Positions 28,601-34,182 of a stretch of 64,000 bases of DNA are shown here, one piece after another. Below the pieces are notes generated by a model that did not search any database, was not told the origin of the DNA, and was given only the letters and a program-made list of their open reading frames with translations. A program made the translations under genes and the position numbers. The stretch's first letter is position 1; each line of letters starts with the position of its first letter. Where the stretch lies: contig CM034102.1 in assembly GCA_019914945.1 (NCBI GenBank), forward strand, positions 8,979,501 to 9,043,500. The letters are read 5' to 3'. The DNA is from Typha latifolia (taxonomy: Eukaryota; Streptophyta; Magnoliopsida; Poales; Typhaceae).

Positions 28601-31600
28601 AAACCAGAGATAGGTTCTAGTATTCACTATGCTATTCACACGAATAGTAACAGTACATATCAAGGAATAGTAAGAAGCAAACAGTAAATTCCCTTTGAAG
28701 GACCACATGCAAACAAATTTCTTTTCATCCTTATATAGTGCATAAAATGTCTTGCATAGCACCTTAGTCAAGCCAACAACAGAAAATATTGAATAACCAT
28801 AATCTCCTTTAATAGAGACTCCTGTCAGAAATAAGATTCTGAGGATTCATATGTTGCCTTAGATTGAAAGCTGCATAACATAATCCAATAGGATTAGGGG
28901 AATCAAACTCGATCAGAGTTCTTGCCGGAGCCAATTCTATTATTTTAAAAAAGGTAGGTCTCCTAGTTGTGCCAAGTTGGGTTAGGTAAGACTCAAATCT
29001 AATTCAAAACCAACGGTTACGCATCTCTCTCTCTCTCTCCCCTTAGTCATCCGTACCTTTGTCTCCTTTTGAACGACTCACTTCCTAGTCATTTGCACAA
29101 CATTGTGTCATGTTTTGCTGGTTGTGTTACACAAGTACCAAATGACCGCCAATAGACCTAGTGCTAGTCCTAATTACATCATTAGAATAAACAAGTCTTG
29201 ACTAATTACCACTCTACCATCAAACAACAGGCAAACTTTTATGACTACCACTCTACCATCAAAGAACCGGCAACCTTCTATGACTAAATACCACTCTAAC
29301 ACCAAATTTCATAAGTTCTTCCTTCCAACTTCCTAGAGAATATAAATTTTCCTATTGCTTTCCAAGAAACTTATATAACGCCAATTGATTAAAAGAACGT
29401 CCACCTTATCATTGGTTGGTTAAGCTCATGTGACAAGAATGAAAAATGAGCAAATGTTTATATTCAATAGTGTAAGGAGTTCTTTTTCCTTCTATGGCAA
29501 AAAAAAGAGTAAAAGAGAAGAAAGATGATCTTGAGTCTAAATAAAGGCAACTAAATCCAAAATTTGAGGCATATATTCAAAGTCGCTACTCCACAAGCAT
29601 GTTGGTCATTAAGTGACAGAGGAAATAGGCCTTCAATCTCTAGATCAATGTTTTAAAAAGCGGCCGCGGGTGGCAAGTGGTCACCCCACCGCCTAGCGCC
29701 TAGGCGGATGACAAGACGGTCTAGCATTTTTAATATAAATAAATAAATAGTATATACAGAAATTTTAATAGTGCACTAAACCAAAACACTAAATAACATA
29801 ATCACATTGGCTAATTGCTTATTAGTGATAACTGAATAACTGAGATATCTATTTACTAACTCTAGTTTATTCACATGAATCACATTTCAAAATCCTCTAA
29901 TCAGAAATTATATACTTAAATAGCAGGCAATTAGTAATTCCCCCAATTAATAATGCATGACAGTGAAAAAAAATCCCTTCTCTATAATCTTAATTCAATA
30001 ATTCATAAAGCAATTAGCAATTAACTCCTCTAAATTGGTTAGTTTTATTAAACCCGATCCGTTATAAAACCCGACCCGCTCACTAATAACCGCATCTCGA
30101 CTTGGCGGGCCGAAGCGCTAGCTCGCCAAGTCAGGCCAGGCGGCCCACCTAGCACTATTTAGCGCCTAGGCATCTCGCCAAGGCGCTTGGCCGCCTTTTG
30201 CCGACGCCTTTCAACATGGCGGGGCGGCTGGTGCACCGCCCCGCCATGGCGGCCGCCTTTTCCGCTTTTCAAAACAGTGCTCTAGATATTTACTTCCAAA
30301 CTAAACTCATTGATCCTAGAACTAGTAATTTGAAATTTAAGATGATTTTCTTCTGAATATCCTGTATCAAATATTTATCTATCAATATCCATTGTCAACA
30401 TGTCTCAGATATCTTTCCCCCTCATGGAACCCAGAAGATACTACTAATGACCGTTGTACGTATGGAAAGGAATAAGTTATTGATAGTATTACATATCAGT
30501 AGTAGGGCATGCCCTCAGAAAAGAAATAGCAACTTCATTAAAGTATTCAGACTTTACAGAGAACCAATATTCCAACCAAACAGTTTGAGATTCATCCTAA
30601 GTTGTTTATCCCACTAAAAGAGGATTTTGCATATTTTATTTTATATGCATCTTCCATATTTCTTCTTTCTCAGTACAGGACAAATTTGTATGATGGAGAA
30701 TAGAGCATAAAGAGAACTAACCTCACAGATGCGGCAAGATGGACAAGACCATAAATTCCAATGAAAAAGATCTACAAAGAAAGAAACATCAGCAAAAAAA
30801 TGTGCAAAAAAAAAAAAAAGAAAAGTAGAAAAGAATTGCAAAATTTACAGATATTTAAACCTCTATATTCAGCCCAACTTTTCAAGCAGCTCTTATGGTA
30901 CTTCTTGCTGCATGTCTTGCATGAAAGCATTTTAATAGCTTTGCTACTTCCTTCATCTTCTCCGGAAAAACATATACGGCAGATAACCTTGACAGCGGAA
31001 AATCCTTGATCTTCTCCAGCATGACAGCCAGCTGCCTCTCTTATTACCTCCTGGCAAAAGCAAGCATCTTTGTTGACTTCTTTTCTACACCATGGAATAA
31101 TTGATCAAATAAATATAATAATAAGAGCATTCAAAAAAAAACCTAGCAAACTGTAAGTACATGCAAATTATAATATGTCCTCGACTATTTTGGTCAAATT
31201 GAATCATGAAGTCAAACCGTCAGGAAATTGAATATTTCTCCTGTCACATCTAAACATGTGTCTAGTTCTTTTCAAACCAGCACAGTCCATGAAGTTTTGT
31301 GGTTAAATGCTCTTATGGCATCTCTCGGGTAGATAAATAACTATACTGATTTCCAGGCATTTAAACTGCATAAATATTAAATTAGTCCAACTCCAACTGA
31401 TCTGATGATAGGTAGAATATTTTCCATGAAAGTCTGATCTAGAAATTGTGGAGCTTTACCAACATTGAGAGACGTATTCCATGGAGAGCCTAGATTTTCA
31501 TCAGAATAGTGGATGTCAGATCAGGCACAAAAATTAGAAAGATGAGCAATGAAAAGGAATTATATTTATTATTCTTTAATGCACACGAATCCCAGATGTA

Positions 31601-32819
31601 GTAGCCAGTTAGCCGACCCCTCATTCTCATTATCATATATGCCTCCAATCACAGTCATTCAATCCAATCAAACAGCTCCATAATGAAAAAAAAAAAAAGA
31701 AGAAAAGAAAACAAGGAAACCAAATATAAAAGGCTATTGTTTATGTCCCACATTAGAGAAGAAAAAAGAAGTGAGGAGAGAGACATCCAAATGATCTTTC
31801 TCCTCTTATCTCTTCATCTACAAGATCCACTATCAAACAAAGCTTTGATCCCAACACCAACAACAAGCAAAATTAGAGACGCACATGCACACGCGCACAC
31901 ACACATCCTAAAAGAGTTGGTTTCGGTTGAAGCCAATTATAGCATTCCAATATTTTTCTTTTTGGTTTCCACCTGTTTTGGATCAGGGTTGGCCAAAACC
32001 AGTCCATATTGGCCAATACAAATTGGGTTCATCTGATTTTACAAACATACGACCTCAGCACAAACGCATACATGAGATCTGTTTAAGTTTAATCAATATA
32101 ATGGCAAAAACCATATTTTCAACCAACAGAGAAATATGGCTTACTAAAATCCTTCACTCACGTAAGCAGTCATCTAACGTATCAAGTAATATTAGCATCC
32201 TAAAAGGATCAAAAGATCTTGAACGAGTCCTACTACAAGAAAATAATTCTGCACTAAAACGATTACATCAACGCCATATATCACCCAAATCAAAAAGAAG
32301 AAAACCGATCCATGAATGAAAGAATTCTTTTCCACAATCATCTAGCACAAACCATCAAAAATCAAGGCAAGTAATGCGAGAAACATAGCAATTACCGCAG
32401 AGGCCCCCGTCTCCATCCTCCGGGCATAGTCCTCGGCGGCCATGGCCTGCCGCTGCATCGCCGCACGCCTAGCCTCCTCCCCATCGTCCGCTGGCGCCGT
32501 CAACAGCGGTGCCTGTGGTGGCGCCACCCGCGGAACCTCCACCTGCACAGTGGCAACGGCGGCGCCTCCATCCCTCAAAATCCACGGATCGCTCAAGAAC
32601 TCCTCGAGCGCCTCGATCTCCTCCCAGAACTCCTTCCTCGCCTTCCCGTTTCGCAAACCCGAGGGAAACCCTAGCTCGCAGTAGCATACGCGCCGACTAC
32701 CAACCAAAAGGAGAGATTAGAGACATATAAGCATACAAACTCTAGAGAGAGATGTAGAGAGAGAGAGAGAGAGAGAGAGGCAGAGACCAAGTGATGGGGC
32801 AAGCGACGTGAAAGGCCAT
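300..32819 (-). CDS. PHD-finger family protein, 13 exons, 846 aa
   Basis: Exons (gene order): 32788-32819, 32396-32696, 30861-31050, 30722-30771, 27505-27597, 27337-27425, 27100-27178, 15818-15900, 4246-4324, 3443-4163, 2212-2304, 597-1185, 300-441. They sum to 2541 nt with matching phases, all introns are GT-AG, and the frame ends in TGA. The start MAFHVACPITC and the domain order match the plant PHD family of Arabidopsis At3g08020/At3g52100 (from memory). Seen: PHD1 C135-C187, PHD2 C190-H234, PHD3 C273-C326, each with paired Cys and a central His; an acidic/Ser-rich middle (340-600); a basic patch KGQRSKRKRP (737-746); and a Tudor-like end (772-846). PHD fingers usually read histone tails, so a nuclear chromatin role is inferred. 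The exact start of exon 3 and the ends of exon 11 are the least certain. The reading frame is intact despite two introns over 11 kb. Confidence 0.92.
597..1185 (-). CDS. exon 12 of PHD gene, NLS and start of Tudor-like domain
   Basis: Residues 604-800. Contains LLKLKFKNP (711-719), the basic patch KGQRSKRKRP (737-746) and MDANWILQKLGRDAIGKRVE, opening the C-terminal domain. The acceptor is TTCATTTCAG. The open frame upstream of 1185 is intronic. Confidence 0.92.
1198..1597. repeat. 200-bp tandem duplication in intron 11
   Basis: The segment starting TATTAGGTACACC at 1201 recurs at 1401, exactly 200 bp away, with few mismatches. Copy 1 runs to about 1394 and copy 2 to about 1597. Copy 1 begins 13 bp upstream (gene sense) of the exon 12 acceptor, so a CTAAT branch-point-like motif near 1200 is duplicated at 1400. 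Confidence 0.93.
1598..3442. other. rest of introns 11 and 10
   Basis: AT-rich intronic sequence around exon 11 (2212-2304). A short TATATA tract lies at about 2560-2585. No transposon ends or coding signal seen. Confidence 0.6.
2212..2304 (-). CDS. exon 11 of PHD gene
   Basis: Encodes about 31 polar residues starting GSEDTLQKKTKDGENF. It is supported by AAACAG acceptor and GTATTA donor signals and by correct phase on both sides. No motif beyond low complexity. Confidence 0.75.
3443..4163 (-). CDS. exon 10 of PHD gene (largest)
   Basis: Residues 333-572. Starts VHDTEDAVRELWKRKD, a family-conserved helix, then SLRAAAGLPS and an acidic stretch with SSDDEQ. It continues with KTLKFSVKG and a Ser/Lys-rich region with little predicted fold. 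The donor is at 3442. Confidence 0.93.
4246..4324 (-). CDS. exon 9 of PHD gene, end of PHD3
   Basis: Encodes DEKYQQFQADQNLQYRCAAC then RGDCYQ. C323-x2-C326 closes PHD3. It lies 59 bp from the left end of a duplicated RNase H-like repeat. Confidence 0.93.
4600..5040 (-). pseudogene. RNase H-like fragment, copy 1 (LINE-type RVT_3)
   Basis: The minus-strand frame starting MEGFAAETILINSGG has the layout of plant RNase H-like domains: an INSGGA strand, a GSAGAGFL strand, AEAVCFAFLKARD helix and a FYYD strand. Frame breaks occur toward the C-terminal half. The first Asp of the usual D-E-D set looks replaced (INSGG where D-G is expected), so it is likely inactive. It may come from a LINE 3' end or a captured host gene. 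Confidence 0.6.
5520..5932 (-). pseudogene. RNase H-like fragment, copy 2
   Basis: Same domain as copy 1 (MEGSAAKTILINSGG ... VCFALLKARDGQ). Farther along, a REANQAALGGHLP stretch resembles the conserved C-terminal 'REANQAAD' motif of plant RVT_3 domains. It is interrupted by frameshifts. Confidence 0.6.
6196..7000. repeat. AT-rich intron, then a GAGCTCGGCT-rich repeat
   Basis: 6196-6740 is AT-rich without signal. About 6755-6960 is dense in variants of GCTCGGCTC and GAGCCTA, a low-complexity pattern seen in many plant repeats. No terminal inverted repeats identified. Confidence 0.4.
7373..9161 (-). pseudogene. decayed LINE ORF1-like (DUF4283-type) remnant
   Basis: Short open pieces on the minus strand at 8913-9161 and 7373-7891. 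The first contains EEWLFGLYGKFLVKP-like spacing recalling the start of DUF4283-type proteins of plant LINEs, and the region is more GC-rich than the intron around it. Many stops and frameshifts. The family call is tentative; a decayed gag is an alternative. Confidence 0.3.
9165..10210. other. intron 8 stretch without recognised content
   Basis: AT-rich; no coding frame, terminal repeats or tandem repeats seen. Confidence 0.5.
10215..10430 (+). mobile_element. fragment of LTR related to the one at 14.09 kb
   Basis: The block with GATATGGTTTGGACTTGACC and CCGCCTCATG aligns loosely with the LTR that starts at 14093, and both continue with GTTGGGTTAG-like text. It is cut by hAT element 1. Inferred from local similarity only. 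Confidence 0.35.
10661..10690. repeat. (CT)n microsatellite
   Basis: Uninterrupted CT dinucleotides inside hAT element 1. More CT-rich text follows to about 10890. Confidence 0.9.
11545..12985 (+). pseudogene. hAT transposase pseudogene 1
   Basis: In several frames: a BED-finger-like segment (about 11590-11745: IFCGKITNR ... HIKGDVVPCPK); the CGIPFNVVINKSFHTLIEAV block (about 12075-12140); a QVVTNN-like block; YWPSCAAHYIDSMLQ (about 12540-12590); an RGNKIYHF segment; and the region ending KPPMGFIYSG near 12983. This order is diagnostic of plant hAT transposases. Many stops; the C-terminal dimerisation segment is absent. Confidence 0.85.
12997..13200 (-). mobile_element. family A-related LTR-end fragment
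   Basis: TGATACGAACTGG, then CGGGACTTTG, GTTGGATCGATATGAAATTTGATA, GTTGTAGCCCTAG and CTTTCTAATGAA. The same block order is found near the ATCGTATCA end of family A LTRs (compare 22480-22625). Precedes a primer site at 13207. Confidence 0.65.
13207..13218 (-). promoter_or_regulatory. LTR retrotransposon primer-binding site
   Basis: GCTCTGATACCA, the reverse complement of TGGTATCAGAGC, which pairs with the 3' end of initiator-Met tRNA. It marks a minus-strand element whose 5' LTR lies to the right. Confidence 0.8.
13478..13705. repeat. ~116-bp tandem duplication
   Basis: The block AATTTCTCAATGCTTGAATA ... CTTAGCCCTAAA is repeated at about 13596 as AAATTCTCAATGCTTGGATA ... CTTAGCCCTAAA, with several substitutions. 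Confidence 0.85.
13728..13868. repeat. ~33-bp tandem repeat, four units
   Basis: Four successive units of the form GACTTAATTGAACTTACC, then TTAATGGTTTACAT, with minor changes. Confidence 0.85.
13950..14500 (+). mobile_element. 3' end of a Ty3 element: pol tail, PPT and LTR start
   Basis: The frame before 14092 ends with a KDKVNGSVVD-like tail. This parallels the family A internal end, where the frame also runs through GGAAGCG. GGAAGCGTAGTAGAT (polypurine-type) is followed by TGATGTGATATGG, a plausible LTR start at about 14093. The LTR right end is not resolved. Confidence 0.5.
14501..15817. other. intron 8 stretch, GATACGTATCGG-type repeat text
   Basis: Around 14760-15180 the text is rich in GTATC/GATAC motifs (TCGTATCGGTATCCGATATG), typical of an old, undefined plant repeat. 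No ends or coding frame identified. Confidence 0.35.
15818..15900 (-). CDS. exon 8 of PHD gene, core of PHD3
   Basis: An 83-nt exon isolated between two introns over 11 kb. Encodes VYRDSEIRPMVCCDVC and ERWVHCECDGI, with C291-x2-C294, H299 and C302 of PHD3. Confidence 0.93.
15901..17851. other. left part of intron 7
   Basis: AT-rich. Contains an (AT)n run at about 16008-16021 and the tandem duplication at 17452-17706. CT-rich text at 16790-16890 resembles a retroelement leader but I could not define ends. Confidence 0.4.
17452..17706. repeat. ~127-bp tandem duplication
   Basis: Two units share GATTCTAATAG, TTTCCTAATAG, AATTGACTAATCCAAT, TAGGTAATAA, CATATA and ATCAATTGA in the same order and spacing. 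Confidence 0.85.
17853..18663 (-). mobile_element. A1 left (3') LTR, truncated
   Basis: Starts TGATACGATCTCCCC and matches the right LTR block by block, including the GTTCGAAC-type palindromes at 18420-18610. It ends at AAAACACTAAAACAAG, where it joins the broken chromodomain, so the terminal ~70 bp and the PPT are lost. Confidence 0.85.
18664..19604 (-). pseudogene. A1 integrase and broken chromodomain (Ty3-type)
   Basis: Read on the minus strand: integrase core (19307-19604) with LSKYAHFIALTHSLLTKK, TIVSDRDCNFISEFWYEFF and AFHPETNGQIKVVNR; then a linker (19040-19234, TPFEVVYERTPL); then the GPY-type module (18758-19030, KLGHKYYGPYLVLQRLGPVA and HPIFHVSALKAQIG); then a chromodomain-like piece broken by stops. 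Two of three catalytic acids are changed: Asp to Asn in the usual VVVDR motif and Glu to Lys in GQTEVVNR. Non-functional. Confidence 0.9.
19987..20178. repeat. GCA/CTG-dense tract in hAT 2
   Basis: About 190 bp built almost entirely of CTGCAG, GCAGCA and TGCTGC. It is open on both strands (Ala/Leu/Gln-rich on +, Cys/Ser-rich in other frames) and full of inverted repeats. Confidence 0.85.
20237..21422 (+). pseudogene. hAT transposase pseudogene 2
   Basis: BED finger around 20335-20430 (CVKCNWCEKEMSGGVSRLKE, then YLAE and GNVAPC). The expected His in 'LKxHLA' is Tyr. Then an acidic linker with DDDSSEQSKEDEEE; the NHIPFNVADSPYYHTMVDAI block (20900-21000); VQVVTNNGTNYKAT (about 21270-21320); and WTPCAAHCIDLMLEE ending at 21410. 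At least four in-frame stops. Lost after CAAH: the rest of the core and the dimerisation domain. Confidence 0.88.
21456..22437 (-). pseudogene. A1 gag remnant
   Basis: The minus-strand frame at 21456-21743 has TSFYLEDAAFHWFRAANAHD, WQFGASGYKDFDALFSK and TIGAYQEEFERINSRWQPSW, the plant Ty3 gag (retrotrans_gag) core. The N-terminal part extends through 21755-22437 with frameshifts, reaching the primer site. Joined on the left to hAT 2. Confidence 0.85.
22442..22453 (-). promoter_or_regulatory. A1 primer-binding site
   Basis: GCTCTAATACCA, one change from the reverse complement of TGGTATCAGAGC. It lies 4 bp from the LTR. Confidence 0.8.
22458..23316 (-). mobile_element. A1 right (5') LTR, 859 bp
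   Basis: Starts TGATAAAATCTCCCC, ends CGAATCGTATCA. Contains GTTCGAAC-type palindromes at 23060-23215. Confidence 0.88.
23317..23984 (+). mobile_element. 5' remnant of a Ty3 element: LTR tail, primer sites, gag start
   Basis: TTTGGTATCAGAGCTCAAG at 23579 is a plus-strand primer site. An imperfect copy, TTTAGTATCAGAGTTCAAG, lies 43 bp earlier, so the primer region is duplicated. Text to the left ending CATATCA could be LTR. A short frame from MWRRWEMAPRVK follows. Possibly the same element as the 3' end at 25632-26866, split by B1. Confidence 0.5.
23985..25631 (+). mobile_element. B1: family B LTR, 5'-truncated
   Basis: Shares blocks with the complete LTR B4: GGTCTCCAGCATGATTATATG, AGTCGAGCATATTTTATC, GGCGAGTTATCCTCA, GCTTTTTGCTCACGACTC, and a GC-rich end GGGCAAGGGCGTTACA. 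The CT-rich front half and hairpin are missing. Confidence 0.85.
25632..26466 (+). pseudogene. Ty3 pol remnant: RT/RNase H junction fused to integrase end
   Basis: Plus-strand pieces: a FLGL-YY-KFVQHY-like segment and KAFDALKKAMATFVLALP (end of reverse transcriptase); then, after a deletion, VIAHNRMKV, ELEFQVGDWVYLKLQPYRQT and SMQVELAM (integrase C-terminus); then KEMKLRFLHLNLEEKVRLQG before the polypurine GGAGAGGGG. Frameshifted. A different lineage from family A by its QPYRQTS module and short LTR. Confidence 0.85.
25745..25830. repeat. ~45-53-bp duplication within the pol remnant
   Basis: CTACTACAAGTTCGTGCAAC / ATTATGACGATATAGTAGC is repeated immediately as CTACTGCAAGTTCGTACAAT / ATTATGACGATATAGTAGC. 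Confidence 0.85.
26467..26866 (+). mobile_element. 400-bp 3' LTR of the short-LTR Ty3 element
   Basis: Starts TGATAGG right after GGAGAGGGGAC and ends CCTATCA, a 7-bp terminal inverted repeat. A leader-like CTCCTCCATCTCTTCTCTC lies at 26742-26760. Confidence 0.75.
27100..27178 (-). CDS. exon 7 of PHD gene, start of PHD3
   Basis: Encodes WFLGYTCCDACGRLF and VKGNYCPVCLK. C273-x2-C276 starts PHD3. The donor GTATAT opens intron 7, which is 11,199 bp. Confidence 0.93.
27337..27425 (-). CDS. exon 6 of PHD gene, end of PHD2
   Basis: Encodes NVSHGPYLCPKHTRCHSCG and SSVPGSGLST. C231 and H234 close PHD2. C237 and C240 begin an extra Cys pair between the fingers. Confidence 0.93.
27505..27597 (-). CDS. 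exon 5 of PHD gene, core of PHD2
   Basis: 31 codons from VCRRTGDPNK to QQPPHK. It holds C193, C205-x2-C208, H213 and C216. Both ends are in phase 0. Confidence 0.93.
27598..29645. other. intron 4, right of exon 5
   Basis: AT-rich intronic sequence with a short CT run at about 29026-29040. No transposon ends or coding signal seen. Confidence 0.5.
29646..30279. mobile_element. hAT MITE, 634 bp, perfect 8-bp TSD
   Basis: Flanked by CTCTAGAT at 29638-29645 and 30280-30287. Terminal inverted repeats: left CAATGTTTTAAAAAGCGG; right end reads CACTGTTTTGAAAAGCGG on the opposite strand. The subterminal regions are GC-rich with many GGCGGCC and GCCTAGGCG motifs and the centre is AT-rich. The centre matches hAT element 1 (10998-11210) in reverse complement, marking it as a deletion derivative of that family. 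Confidence 0.95.
30722..30771 (-). CDS. exon 4 of PHD gene, end of PHD1
   Basis: A 50-nt exon encoding LFHWNLWSCPSCRICE. It supplies C184 and C187 of PHD1 and C190, the first ligand of PHD2. Confidence 0.92.
30861..31050 (-). CDS. exon 3 of PHD gene, PHD1 first half
   Basis: Residues 112-175 with C135-x2-C138, C155-x2-C158, H163 and C166. The acceptor chosen (CTTTTGCCAG) keeps phase 0 after exon 2. An upstream AG at about 31085 would break the frame. Confidence 0.85.
31051..32395. other. intron 2
   Basis: AT-rich with an A-run at 31684-31697 and a CA-rich run at about 31880-31908. The TTGGCCAAAACCAGTCCATA block (31991-32015) recalls the GTATCGG-type repeat in intron 8. No ends defined. Confidence 0.45.
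32396..32696 (-). CDS. exon 2 of PHD gene
   Basis: Encodes residues 11-111: the conserved start RRVCYCELGFP, an acidic stretch around EEFLSDPW, a Val/Pro/Ala linker and a charged helix with EDYARRMETG. The acceptor is TAG at 32697-32699 and the donor GTAATT, ending in phase 0. An open frame continues past the donor but is intronic. Confidence 0.9.
32743..32780. repeat. (GA)n/(CT)n run in intron 1
   Basis: Dinucleotide run occupying much of the 91-bp first intron. On the gene strand it is a CT-rich polypyrimidine tract upstream of the exon 2 acceptor. Confidence 0.9.
32788..32819 (-). CDS. exon 1 of PHD gene (start codon)
   Basis: ATG at 32819-32817 encodes MAFHVACPIT plus two bases of Cys-11. 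The donor is GT at 32787-32786. Intron 1 is only 91 bp and contains the (CT)n run. The start is chosen because these residues match the conserved N-terminus of the family. Confidence 0.88.
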
Positions 32820-33289
32820 CGGATCTGGAGGGGGAAAGAAGGGGTTTAGCGGGGGATTTGGTCCTGTGATCGATTTGAAAAAAATTAAGACAGGAAATTA
32901 GATAAAAATAATACGGAGAATAGGAATTAGGAATAATAATTACAATAAGGGCGGAATAAAGAGGGGGATTATTGGAAAAGGGGAGGGAACCACGAACGAA
33001 GGGGTGGGAGCGGTAGGGAAAGACGGCGTAACGGCTTTACACGTGAGGTTGGGGTTGAGATTGGAAGTTGTGAAGTCGATCCGGGTATAATTCAGATTTG
33101 GGCTTTTCCCAAATCAGGACATGGATGGGCGCGCGCGCACTCTCAAATCTAAATTCTTATGTTTGCACTTCGCTCATCCACGTCCGGGGCATTCACACAG
33201 ACGAGTTTTTTAAGCCTTTTCCATATACTACCTACCCTTTGGCAATGTACTATTTACAAAATTATATAAAAGTGAAATTCGGCAAACAT
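32820..33289 (-). promoter_or_regulatory. 5' region of the PHD gene
   Basis: About 470 bp between the start codon and the retrotransposon nest. Purine-rich on the plus strand (GGGGGATTTGG, GGGGAGGGAACC). No clear TATA box on the minus strand. Any promoter must lie here or inside the transposon nest. Confidence 0.4.
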
Positions 33290-34182
33290 CCTCCTGTAAA
33301 TTCGGCGAAGCCCATCACGCACAGATATGTTTGTACACGCATAATTTATCACCAAATAAATCATACTATTAATCTAAACAAACATGTTAACATATGAATA
33401 TTCAAGTCCACAATAATATACACTAGACCACAAAATATATTATGAGATCATCAAGTTAAACATGTTAACAAATCCATATATATCAACAACAACCATACTA
33501 GACAGCTATATAATCTGGTTGGGCCCACACAGGCCATGACAAAACATCAATACACAACTTATAACCACTGACACACAAGTATACTATAATTCGACTTGTA
33601 TTATACAAATCATCATCTATACAAAGGATTATAAGTATTAAATAATGATACAACTCAATATTTAGGTAAACTATCTTCTATACCATCCCATGTCTATAGC
33701 TCACCTTATCATTCTAAAAGATCTTCTTAGGATAACTCAAGTCGCTATCACGTACCACATATCTGAGCGAGTTAGAAAAAAATAAATAAATAGAGAGTCA
33801 TGAGCAAAAGGCTTATTGAATAGACCTTATCCGAAATCAGTGATGTCAAACAAAGAGTAAATCATGTAATAGATAATATAAATCACATAGGTGCAGGCGT
33901 TCACAAGCGCATTCAAACGCACTCCATCCGCGTTTGAACGTGGCGTTCGAACGTGCCTAATAGCGTTCGAGCACACATTTCGCCTTTTCTGTTTTTGCGA
34001 ACATGACGCAGGCATTCACAAGCGCGTTCGAACGCACTCCATCCGCGTTCAAACACGACATAGAGAAAACTTATTTTTCTATGAAATAAATACTAAACAA
34101 AGAATAAAAGACACCCCTAAAGTGTATCCTTGCTCGAGACGTCATCGGTGAAATCCGAATCATATCAATCCACCACGCTTCC

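Noticed and set aside
31051..31086. Exon 3 starting upstream at the AG near 31085
   Set aside because: It would put exon 2 and exon 3 out of phase. CTTTTGCCAG at 31051 keeps the frame and has a better pyrimidine tract.
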